Assembly: GCA_014904985.1 (NCBI GenBank)
Contig: MU128980.1
Span: 1 to 64,000, forward strand
Direction of reading: 5' to 3'
Source: Hydnum rufescens UP504
Lineage: Eukaryota > Basidiomycota > Agaricomycetes > Cantharellales > Hydnaceae
Length of the DNA stretch: 64,000 nt
Shown: positions 45,472 through 55,919 of the stretch, piece after piece
How positions within the stretch are numbered: the first letter of the stretch is position 1
Layout: every line of letters starts with the position of its first letter
Notes under the pieces: generated by a model
Database searches by the model: none
What the model was told of the DNA's origin: nothing
The model's input: the letters and a program-made list of their open reading frames with translations, nothing else
Made by a program: the position numbers and the translations under genes

Positions 45472-46531
45472 ATGTCGTCTACTGCGGCCTCCTCGTCTAG
45501 GCCAGTTGTCTTCATGGACATTAATATAGGTGAAACTCCTGCTGGTCGATTGAAAATGGAGCTTTTCTCAGACGTCACACCCAAGTACGTATAGAGATTG
45601 TTTTCAGCGTTAGGAGATCCACTCACGATCATTCAGGACTGCAGGAGAATTTTCGTCAGCTTTGCACAGGGGAACATAGGCAAGCATCTGGTCTTGGCTG
45701 ATGGTCTCCAATCATGCATAATCCTCCTAATCTTCAGAGTCAATTCGAGGCCTGTGGGATATAAGAACGCCACGTTTCATCGGTACGCTGTGGCTATATT
45801 TTTTCTATATTACGTCAACCTAATCTCTGGCGATTCATTTTGATCAATCCCTTAGAGTGTAAGCTAGATATCTCTTTAATAATACCCTTGGGGTTAATGC
45901 GGTTAATGCGATACCCAAGAGTTCGTGATTTCATGGTGCAGGGTAAGATCTTCCTCCAGGATAACAGTTCCCGCGTCATCGACAGGTTACCCCGTGATCT
46001 AGGGGGCGACTTCCTGAATGGGGACGGAACGGGGTCTTTCTCCATCTACGGGGACAAGTTTCCGGTCAGCACATGGGACTAGTATCTGACCTCTGGTGGT
46101 CCTCATTATACCGTCTTCTTCCAGGACGAAAACTTTGAGAAGAAGCATTCGGGACCAGGTCTTTTGTCGATGGTACACAAACATGACTTTTCCTTTTCTC
46201 CTGTTCCCCTGACTTTTTATACAGGCCAACTCTGGACCAAACACCAACGGCTGTCAGGTACGGAAGCAGAGACCATGCATCATCACCTGGCATGCTCATT
46301 GATTCCCTTCTCAGTTCTTCATTACTACGGCGACTTGCGACTTTCTAGATGGGAAACATGTTGTGTTCGGGCGCGTTATCGACGGTTTGCTTACCTTGCG
46401 CAAGGTGGAAAATGTTCCGACCGGCCCAAACAATAGGCCCAAATTGGTGGTTAAGATTACTGGTTCGCCCGGCTCAACATTCTCCTGTCACTCTCGCTGA
46501 TTGGTGTTTTGCAGAGTGTGGTGAAATGTAG
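45472..46531 (+). CDS. cyclophilin H-type peptidyl-prolyl isomerase
   Basis: Prolyl cis-trans isomerase of the CypH/PPIH group, normally tied to the U4/U6.U5 tri-snRNP. Exon 1 reads [20 protein letters not shown], then [15 protein letters not shown]. Following exons give [102 protein letters not shown] and [20 protein letters not shown]. The last exon gives ECGEM and the stop at 46529-46531; the CGEM end is typical of CypH. Catalytic Arg (FRQ), Phe/Gln (GCQFFIT) and the substrate-pocket residues are present. The intron after CTGEHR starts with GC (AG|GCAAGC), a GC-AG intron. Between exon 1 and ENFRQ the sequence GACTGCAGGAGAATTTT has one base more than KTAENF needs, so either an error or a real frameshift sits at about 45648. 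Confidence 0.88.
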
Positions 46532-47569
46532 AATTTACTGTTTGTATATTCATATGTTGTGAAAATGATGTTATATTTTTTATCTCGTTCCCGAAGAGCC
46601 TTCCGGATCCGGAGGTGTGAAATGGCGATTCCTAAATACTGAGTGCCTATTTTGTCGTCACTGCACCAGAAGCCAAGGTCTTTGTCCACAGCCTTATGGA
46701 TACTGGAGCTTCAAATTGAAACGTGGTTGTGGTGTTCGTATTCAGACTCGGTAAATAGTTCACTATCTGATCTGGTCTCTTCGTAATTTTAATCCAGGTC
46801 CCTCATCATCGGTCTTGCACGATATTTGGCATTGGATCTTGGGTGCATGAGGCGAAGGATTGGAATGACACTACTCCTTAGTATTACTTCAAAACACTCG
46901 TTTTCGCTGGTTTCAGAAAAGTGTAGACCGCATGAAAAAAAAGCTGCTCCCTATTCCCAACTCATTGGATCAATGGACTTGACTTAGTAATCAAGGTGAT
47001 TACCCATTGTTTTATTGTTGACACCCGGGTTCCGTGCTTTGCTGGAGGAACCCTCCCGGTACGCAACTAGGCTGAGCACACAGAACCTCCCTCCGGAACC
47101 GAATCATCATTTGTTTGGCGCCCGGGTATTCCCACTAACTTTAGTGCTTCTTAACTTACTGGTATCACGCAAACTTACGAAATGCCTCATTCCCAGATCG
47201 AGCACATCGATCGGGAGCACATCTCGCTCACAGGCACGAACTTTCTTCGTGAAAAGGGGGGGCCATTCAGCACTTGAATGAAATCTGCTATAGCGATGAC
47301 GAACGAAAGCTCGGGGAATGATGTCGTAAAGGGCCCATTACCACCTACCCAATATGGCGCATATGAAGTGCAGTCGTGTGAACTCTGTGGTCAGAAAAGG
47401 AGCCAATCGTACGCGCACTGGTACACCATGCCGTACTGACACCTTCCATGTAGTTTGCAACATGATCTAAAAGGATGGTTGCAACGAGGCAAGATTATGG
47501 CGGGCCGGCAGGGCCCCAGATTCTCCGTTCACGATCTACATGTCAAGGAATAGCTTCATGTTATTCGAA
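46532..47569. other. unresolved stretch, possible exons
   Basis: A plus-strand open frame at 47015-47281 (LLEEPSRYATRLSTQNLPPE) and a second one (MPHSQIEHIDREHISLTGTN, 47182 onward) look protein-like. The corresponding copy-2 sequence at 55516-55758 is open for 80 codons (HLNESAIAMTTKARNDVVKG). They may be 5' exons of the membrane-protein gene or a separate small gene. I recognise no family. Confidence 0.3.
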
Positions 47570-49628
47570 ATTATGGATTCATATTTAACCAACTGTTCGG
47601 CAAAGTTGCAGGCCGCCACAACGTGCGTTATCTGCCAGAATTTGCACTACGATAATGTAACCAAGTATGGTGCTCAGTGGACGTAACTCCGGTATGCTCG
47701 CATCTGGGGTGCCCAACTCTTGTCAAACTGTCATTAGCCCGTCGTGCTCACCAGTGTCGAATGATAGAGCCTTTACCCACCAGGAAATATCGAGATCTGC
47801 TCACCACAGTAATAGCTTTCGACGTACTCTTTCGCTCGGATGCAAATTGAAAGCACTGATGAAATCAAACACCTTGGCCGAATCAGGGACCATACGTTCC
47901 GCCCTAATCTTCCCAAATCATGTGTAGGGCGCGGTGCATATATGAGGCCTAGGTTCGTGTCTGGCCACCTTCTCATATTGAGGGGAGGCCCATGAGCTCC
48001 GATACCACGCATCTTACTCCAGCCCCCTCGTCCCCCACAGATGGGCTATGTTTGATTGCGATTCGCAGATGGGATCCTTCCAGATCGTTAGTTACCCAAT
48101 CCCCATAACCCCGACGTCTGAGATACTCACTACAAGTGTATTACGTCCGCCCAGCTTCCCTCTGCACTGCTCGTCCAGCACCGATGCTCCCAGCTCGACG
48201 TCGGACGTCTCCAGCTCACGGTCGCCATCATCTGTACCTTCGAATAGCTCATGGGCATGGGATATGCCAACCAGTATGGTTGATTCCCCTACCACTACAT
48301 GGTCCCCAAATCCCACGGTTAGCGCGGATACGACCACTGCGATGCTTTGCACATATGGTGGAGCTTGGAAGGACTCCACCACCCAAAGGTATCAATTTGT
48401 CCCTGCGTGCGCTACTTGATAGAATTTGGAGGTAATGACCACGATCGGCCCAGCAGCGGGCCCATCCCTCAGGCAACGTCAGGTGTGCCATGTGGCAGCT
48501 CGTATTCAGTCACTGGAGGAACGCCGCCTCCTGTGTCTCTTTCCTCCAATGTGAATCCCCCTATGACGACACCCATGGGTGATGGGCACCCAGGCACGAT
48601 CACACATGCGACATCCACCACGTCCACTACCACTAGTGTTTTTAACGGAGGTTCGAGCGATCCTTCGTGAGTAGCATAAATCACTTTTACGCGTAATTGC
48701 CGCGCACGTAGTCATGCCTACATTTCAGAATCTTCAAGAGGGCGGGGGTCGTCGCGGCTATATTCACCATCGTGGGTATGGTATCGGCCATGATCATTCT
48801 CTTCCTGGTGATAATGTGTCTCCGACGTCGTGGTCGACTACGTCTCGAGGGTGCCTTCACGAGTTTCCCTGCGGACGCTTCTGGGAGAGGCGGTATGTGG
48901 AATGATGACAGCGGTTTGGTCCCCCCGACATCTCCTACTCGTGTAAGACGACCTCTCGACGAGTGGGATAATGAAGATGCGTATGCTCCGTCGCGCGATA
49001 GTCTGAGTGACCGTAGCAGCGCAGCAATGGTCCAAATTCCTGGCGCCGCGGTACTCCACGGCGGATACCTTGATCTTGAACACTCATCTACTGATCCCTT
49101 CGGGGATGGTTCGGACGGTGTCATCTTGTCCGCTACTCTTCGAGACTATTTTTCGTCCGACCAGGGGCCCTCATCTACGTCATCTCATTCTCATTGGAAC
49201 ACTGGCACTACTTCTTCGGCTCATGACCCGGTTGTGACTGTGCCGCCGGTCGTGACCACGCGACATTCACTCGCTCCTTCCACCACTATTGGGCGCGGGA
49301 ACGTGGATCCACGTATGAACCCTGTTCATACGACTTCACTACGGGCGCCAGGGAAAAGTTTGCAGCTGCGGCCCCAGACCGTTCCTTCTAACGACCTTGA
49401 TGATGTGGAAATGAATTTACACCTCAGTCCGACTCCATGGACCAATCAAAGCGCGGTAACCTTGAGTGACGCGCAGGATTATGGTCGACGGGTAAGTTTT
49501 TCCTTTCTGAGTTCATTTGATTGCGTGAATACTCGGCTGCTCTTCGGTTCCTTCTTCGTGTTAAGATACGTGCACTAATTGGCGAATGCGCTTGACAGAT
49601 GCTCGCAGATCAAATGGGTAGGAGTTGA
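47570..49628 (+). CDS. single-pass membrane protein with Ser/Thr-rich ectodomain
   Basis: Typical agaricomycete type I membrane protein of unknown role. A Cys-containing N-terminal segment (LQAATTCVICQNLHYDNVTK) lies at 47570-47690. An exon starting near 48048 reads WAMFDCDSQMGSFQIVSYPI and then a long Ser/Thr/Pro region (APSSTSDVSSSRSPSSVPSN and on, to 48660). The membrane segment is VVAAIFTIVGMVSAMIILFL followed by VIMCLRRRGRLRL (48750-48850), giving a positive-inside cytosolic tail. The tail is hydrophilic (SPTRVRRPLDEWDNEDAYAP; LDDVEMNLHLSPTPWTNQSA). The last intron starts at 49492 (GGTCGACGG|GTAAGT) and ends at 49598; the final exon 49599-49628 gives MLADQMGRS and stop. The first exon and signal peptide are not identified. 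Confidence 0.65.
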
Positions 49629-50168
49629 CAGGGGCCCGGGTCGCTTACAAAATAATTCGCGACTCCGAGACTTCAAAGTACCGCTATTTGTTATTAGGTG
49701 TTGGGTTCCGAATCAATTCAAATTACGACCACTGCACGATTTCGCCAAATGTGACAGCTACAGAGAAGGTGAATTACCGGGTGGAAGCTGAGACGACCTG
49801 TGATCAACCAATTTTTAGCACCATTTCTGGATACCTCAGAATCGGGCTCGTCTTTCATATATTTGTCATTGAGAACGCGCGTGGTCGATCTGGCGATTTT
49901 CCTCCCATCAAAGCAATCTCCCACAAAAATGGAGATATATCCCCTTCGCTCCGGGTTGGAGGTGCGGCTTTCTCCCGCAATTCCTGCAATATTTCCTCCA
50001 TGCCCTGCCATGAGCAGACTTGACAATGATTATCCGCCATGCCCCCTCTCACATCTAGAAGCCTAGTTTCATCCTCCATGCTGCATTGATATGGGGATAT
50101 CCGATATGACCTCTACGGACTGTTCATGTGACCTCATGTATGATACTTGTCTTGGGGAAGCCCACCGC
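49629..50168. other. 3' flank, no gene
   Basis: Short open frames on both strands (49625-50079) overlap antisense and have no motif. The block is conserved in copy 2 simply because it lies in the duplication. Confidence 0.5.
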
Positions 50169-53100
50169 TAGTGTTGCCGAAGACTTGACCTGAAGTCGGC
50201 TTAAGTCCGGAGTCAGTCCGCTTTGGGTCGAGTCAAGTCAAATCCTTTGATTACCAATCTTTGGGCTTGACTTGACTTGACTGGGGCTTGAGTTCGACTT
50301 GGGGTGTAGTTAGGTAAACCAATATGTACATAGATATAATCCTTGGGGGACACTATCCTGTGTGCCACACAGGTAGGGTATTAAGGGCCCCCATTGGCAG
50401 GCGGTAAATCACCGGAAAAAAAATGAATACAATTTGAATTCCGTGTCTTTTCCCCCATCCTATGTCAACCTCCAGGAAGCGCTCAAGTGATGAGACTCAA
50501 TCTGGCACCCGCAAGGTTCTCTGTATCGATCCTCAGCTGAATCTAGAGCTTGCATCAGCAACAGCAAAGACAGCCATGCCATTGGGCATACCTGGGCATG
50601 ATCTTGGGGAGTTGCTAGATGTACCCAGAACTGCCGAAACTGAGCATGAAGTTGTAATGCCCCACAACTCAAAACACCTGTGCCATCACGACGTCGCCGA
50701 CATCAGCCAAGCACTGCCTCGCCTCAAGCCATTCGGAATTCACCCATCATTCGCTCCCTCACAAAAAAGCTGAAAAGGGGTACCCCTAAGACTACCGACA
50801 TTGATCATTTTTTTGAAAGATATGAATCCGAGAAGGGAGGTCGAGGGGGGGCAAAGTGTAAATCTTGCAAGTACGTCTGTCCCCTAATTCTAGGAATACA
50901 AAAAATCTTGATTGTTCAACAGATCTCTCTTTTCACAATCAAATGGCATGAAGCCCGATGATGGCCGTACTTGGGTTTATCAGAATTCAGGCACGGGGAC
51001 ACTCCGTACTCACATTGAGAAATACCATGCGGATGAGTATCTCGAGGCATGCCAGACACATGGCTGGAAGATTGGGATTCAATCTCTCTGCGAAAAACAG
51101 AAACTGGTGAAGGGCCCTAACAGAAGGGGCACATTCACAACAGAAGGACTCATTCAGCATCTTGTCCGTTGGATAGTGGCAGATGATCAAGTGCGTCAGT
51201 GACTCAAATTTAATGTATATCCAATTTAACACAGCTCCTATTTTGAGTCTCTAAATGTAGTCGAATGTCCCGAGTTTCGAGAGCTCCTCCTGTATGTGAA
51301 CGAGAGTCTTGCTGACAAAGATATACCCCACCGTACGACCATCCGAAACATCGTTGTCAAGATGTGGAGTGAAGAATTTTCAAGGCTGAAATGCGAGATG
51401 GCAGTAGGAATCAAACCAACTATTTATATCACCACATGCCCCTACTTATTATCACTTAAGACCAGTTTAGGGAAAATATCGTTTACTGCCGACATATGGA
51501 CGGACAGCCGACTTCGCCCTTTCTTAGCTATCACTGCTCATTGGATACAACGCCGAGAAGACCATACACTAGCTCTTCGAGCTGATCTCATAGCCTTCCA
51601 CTATCTGCCAGGAAGCCATGATGGAAAATCTCTATGTACCGCTGCGATGAAAATGCTCGAACGTGCTCACGTAATAAACAAGGTGAACTTAGAGTATGAT
51701 CCACCCGCTCCGTTGGCTGATATCTAGTATTTCAAGATCGGTTGGTGGACACTCGATAATGCATCAAACAATAATACCTTCATGGTTGAGCTTGAAAAGG
51801 TATTGAGTGGGGCGGGTGTCGTGTTCTCTTCGGAAAATAATAGAGTCCGGTGCGTGGAACTCGTCTGGTTTGCACCAAACCATTCCTTACTGCTACATGT
51901 CACGGCGACTAGATGCTTCGCCCATGTCATTAATATTGCTGTTCAGCATGTACTCGCGCTCCTGAAGACGGCACCTGAGGGTGACATCATGGCCCGGCTG
52001 CATGGACTTGTTAACGCAATCCGAACATCCAGTGACCGTCGTGTGGCATTCCTGGATACCGTACGACAAGGAAATGCCTCGAAACTATTCCAGCCACCCG
52101 TCCCTGAAGTAGAATTGCTTCGAGAGGTCGAGACAAGGTGGGACTCGGCACATGGTATGTTAAGAACAACAATACCCGCACGGCCAGTAAGTGCTCCTTT
52201 TCAAAAGGACAGTCTAATACTGATTTTTTTTTGAGGCCATCGAGGCCATGATGATACAGAAAAAATATCGTGAAATACGGAGCAAGAACTTGACCGATGA
52301 GCAGTGGACCATGGCCCAGAAGATTCTGGATATCTTAGATGTACGTTGGTGTCCCCTGACCATTCCATGGCCTATCCGTACCACATACCAATCGTCTCAC
52401 TGCTTTGGAATAGTATCCACACTTGTTCCAGCACCTAATGACCGGCGAGGCCACCCCTACCCTCAGTAGTGCCTTACCCGCCTTCCAGTGCCTTCAAGAT
52501 CGCTGGGAGGACCATGCAGGAAAACACCCTGACATGGCAAAACACATATTAGGAGGAATGGAACGGTTGGATAAGTACCACGAAAAGGCAGGAAGGACGC
52601 GCGCTTATGTGATAGCCTTAGGTAAGTAAATCTTCACATTCCGCCGACCATCAAGCTTATGTCCATCTATATCCTCTTAGTTCTCAATCCAACCATCAAA
52701 CTATCATTCATACGAAAGCATTGGTCCCCAATAGAACAAGAAATGGCCGAGATATGGATCAAGGATGAGGTAAGCATTGTACCACCACAACGTCGGTGGT
52801 GGCTCTTACCTGTGGTACAATCTAGCTTCAAAAGTATCGAGTGGATAGCCCTATGAATTTGGGCACAACACCACTCACCAAGCTTTCCGACTCTGCCCGT
52901 GTAAAGCTTGGTCTTATTGACGTGGATGATGACCTTGACGGTGAAGAAATCAGTGTGGATGATGAGTACTCTGCGTATATCGGTAGTTCGACACGTCGGA
53001 TTCAAGCCACGCAACCCGTCCTTACATTCTGGCAGGTCTGCCCTTTTCGTTCAACTTTTGGTTCTATTATCCAAATATATTTTGAGCACTCGTCTGTATA

Positions 53101-53618
53101 GGAACATGAGCATACCTACCCAACGTGGTTCCGAATGGCATTAGATTATCTACCTATTCAAGCATCATCCGTTCCGTGCGAGCGGGTCTTTTCTTCAAGC
53201 TCGGAAACCATGACAAAAAGACGAAACCGCCTGAAGCCCGACGTTATGGAGGCTCTTCAAATGCTTAAATTTCGGCTTAAGAAGGACCGACTAAATTTCA
53301 CGAAAGATTGGGAGACTCCGATCACCGATATGACAGTCGACCCGGACAACAGTGACGTGCTTGGCGAAGTCTTAAGTACCCAGTCGACAGAATTAGACAG
53401 TATGCTGGACCGTCTTTTGGGGGAAGAAGATTAGAGCTCTTAACCGACTTAACATTATGTACATAAAGAGTATGCCGAGTCTTCTTCAAGTCAACTCTGA
53501 GTCCAAGTCAAATCCGAAATATGACTTGACTTCGGACATAAGTCAAGTCTCACGGAAATCTCGCCAAGTCGCCCGAAGTCGAGTCCAAGTCAGTTCAAGT
53601 CAAGTCGCGGCAACACTA
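50169..53618 (+). mobile_element. hAT superfamily DNA transposon, nearly complete
   Basis: Terminal inverted repeats begin TAGTGTTGCCG at both ends (50169 onward; complement ending at 53618) and match for about 25 bp with minor changes. Both subterminal regions are crowded with GACTTGACTTGA-type motifs in both orientations, likely transposase binding sites. Length is 3450 bp with one transposase gene. Flanking 8-mers (CCCACCGC left, AGTCCCGC right) do not match, so no clean target-site duplication is present. Left and right flanks are the two ends of a 5-kb tandem duplication. Confidence 0.9.
50462..53434 (+). CDS. hAT transposase (BED finger, DDE domain, dimerisation domain)
   Basis: Cut-and-paste transposase with about eight short introns. 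A BED-type finger is formed by CKSCK (end of an exon at 50870) plus LRTHIEKYH after the intron 50871-50922 (C-x2-C and H-x4-H). The catalytic region includes KISFTADIWTDSRLRPFLAI with an expected Asp, GWWTLDNASNNNTFMVELEK, and the insertion-domain motif RCFAHVINIAVQHVL (C-x2-H). ETRWDSAHGML follows. The C-terminal dimerisation domain reads LPIQASSVPCERVFSSSSET, then KRRNRLKPDVMEALQMLKF. An apparent stop at 51725 lies inside a 45-nt intron (51683-51727). The only unresolved break is a frame change between about 50680 and 50772 near the N-terminus. It may be recently active. Confidence 0.88.
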
Positions 53619-53626
53619 AGTCCCGC

Positions 53627-53850
53627 TCATCATCATCCCCATTCGCTCCAACAAAAGAGAACTCGAGAAGCGGAGGTGGATAGAAAGGAACCCGTCAAAA
53701 AGATTGTGCCCTCCCATCTACAAATTATAGGGTGGAAGAGGTTGCGTGAATAAATAGGCCAGATAATGGACACAATTCCTACATATATAAGCCTCTACAA
53801 CCACTTCCGGTGGTCCCTTAGCGGTCGTGGGATGTCCATTCGAGAGCACA
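53627..53850 (-). pseudogene. truncated N-terminus of the amino-acid transporter gene
   Basis: Duplicate of the first exons of the 43011-45375 gene, cut off by the hAT element. Single-base indels destroy the frame. No membrane segment is included. Confidence 0.85.
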
Positions 53851-53939
53851 AGACTCGAGAATGACACTTCAAATAGGAAGTACCGGTGCTTCCGTGACGG
53901 GGATTTCAGGTTACTCCCGACTACACCGAGCTCTACTGC

Positions 53940-54954
53940 GACCCCTCGGCTAGGCCAGTTGTCTTCATGGACATTAATATACGTGAAACCCCTGCTGTCG
54001 ATTGAAATGGGAGCTTTTTCTCATATCACACCCAAGTACCTGAGAGATTGTTTCAGCGTTGAGAATCCACTCACATCATTCAGGACTGCAGGAATTTTCG
54101 TCAGCTTTGCACAGGGGAACATAGGCAAGCATCTGGTCTTGCTGGATGGTCCAATCATGCATAATCCTCCTAATCGTTTCAGAGTCATTCGAGGCTGTGG
54201 GATATAAGAAGCGCCACGTTTCATCCGGTACGCTGGGCTATATTTTTTCATATATACGGTCAACCTAATCTCTGGCGATTCATTTGATCAATCCCTTTAG
54301 AGTGTAAGCTAGATATCCTGTTAATAATACCCTTGGGTTAAGCGGTTAATCGATTACCCAAGAGTTCTGACTTCATGGTGCAGGGTAAGATTCTCCCAGG
54401 ATAACAGTTCCCGTCATCGACAGATTACCCGTGATCTAGGGGGCGATTCCCTGAATGGGACGAACGGGGTCTTTCTCCATCTACGGGGGACAAGTTTCCG
54501 CGTCAGCACATGGGACTAGTATTTGACCTCTGGTGGTCCTCATTATACCGTCTTCTTCAGGACGAAAACTTGAGAAGAAGCATTCGGACCAGGTTTTGTC
54601 GATGGTACACAACATAAAACTTCTCCTTTTCTCCTGTTCCCCTGACTTTTATATAGGCCAACTCTGACCAACAACCAACGCTGTCAGGACGGAAGCAGAG
54701 ACCATGCATCATCACCTGGCATGCCTTCATTATTCCCTTCTCAGTTCTTCATTACTACGGCGACTTGCGACTTCTAGATGGGAACATGTTGGTTCGGGCG
54801 CGTTATCGACGGTTGCTGTACCTTTGCGCAAGGTGAAAATGTTCGACCGGCCCAAACAATAGGCCCAAATGTGGTTAAGATTACTGGTTCGCCCGGCTCA
54901 CATCTCCGTTCATCTCGCTGATTGGTGTTTTGCCAGAGTGTGGTGAAAATGTAG
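53940..54954 (+). pseudogene. cyclophilin H duplicate, degraded
   Basis: All exons of the 45472-46531 gene are recognisable in order. The start codon is lost (CGAGCTCTACT where copy 1 has GATGTCGTCTACT), and many one-base deletions shift the frame. At the KTAENF site it has GCAGGAATTTT, one base short, where copy 1 is one base long. The GC-AG intron start (TAGGCAAGC) is conserved. Confidence 0.85.
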
Positions 54955-55919
54955 AATTTACGTGTTGTATATTCATATGTTATGAAATGATGTTATATTT
55001 TTATCTCGTTCCCGAAGAGCCTTCGGATCCGGAGGGTGTGAAATGGCGATTCCAAATACTGAGTGCCTATTTTGTCGTCACTGCACAGAAGCCAAGTCTT
55101 TGTCCACACCTTATGGATACTGGAGTTCAAATTGAAACGTGGTTGTGTGTTCCGTATTCAGACTCGGTAAATAGTTCACTATCTGATCTGGTCTCTTCGT
55201 AATTTAATCCAGTCCCTCATCATCGGTCTTGCACGATATTGGCATTGGATCTTGGGTGCATGAGGCGAAGGATTGGAATGACATACTCTTAGTATTACTT
55301 CAAAACACTCGTTTCGCTGGTTTCAGAAAGTGTAGACCGCATGAAAAAAAAGCCTCCCTTATCCAACTCATTGGACAATGGACTTGACTTAGTTAATCAA
55401 GGTGATTACCCATTGTTTTATTGTTGACACCCGGTTCCGTGCCCTGGAGGAACCCTCCGGTACGCAACTAGGCTGAGCACACAGAACCTCCCTCCGGAAC
55501 CGAATCATCATTTGTTTGGCGCCCGGGTATTCCACTAACTTAGGCTTCTTAACTTACTGTATCACGCAAACTTACGAAATGCCTCATTCCCAGATCGAGC
55601 ACATCGATCGGGAGCACACTTCGCTCACAGGCACGACTTTCTTCGTGAAAAGGGGGGCCATTCAGCACTTGAATGAATCTGCTATAGCGATGACGACGAA
55701 AGCTCGGAATGATGTCGTAAAGGGCCCATTACCAACCTACCCAATATGCGGCATATGAAGTGCAGTCGTGTGAACTCTGTGGTCAGAAAAAGCCAATCGT
55801 ACGCGCACTGGTACACCATGCCGTACTGACACCTTCCATGTAGTTTGCAACATGATCTAAAAGGATGGTTGCAACGAGGCAAGATTATGGCGCCGGCAGG
55901 CCCCAGATTCTCCGTTCAC

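Larger units (their letters stand above)
45160..50168. repeat. 5-kb tandem segmental duplication, copy 1
   Basis: Collinear with 53623-58516: transporter N-terminal exons, cyclophilin H, membrane-protein gene and flank. It ends with CCCACCGC immediately before the hAT element. Copy 1 is about 115 bp longer than copy 2, mostly through single-base differences. Confidence 0.95.

Noticed and set aside
45408..45632. Minus-strand ORF ([18 protein letters not shown]...) as the N-terminal exon of the transporter
   Set aside because: It is antisense to cyclophilin H exon 1, which is clearly coding on the plus strand. A start at 45375 joins in phase to the transporter's second exon without overlap.
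51683..51727. In-frame stop in the hAT transposase at 51725
   Set aside because: The stop is part of an intron acceptor (ATCTAG). Removing 51683-51727 (GTGAAC...CTAG) joins HVINK to YFKIGWW in frame.
50161..53626. Target-site duplication flanking the hAT element
   Set aside because: The flanking octamers CCCACCGC and AGTCCCGC are not the same; calling a duplication would need several mismatches.
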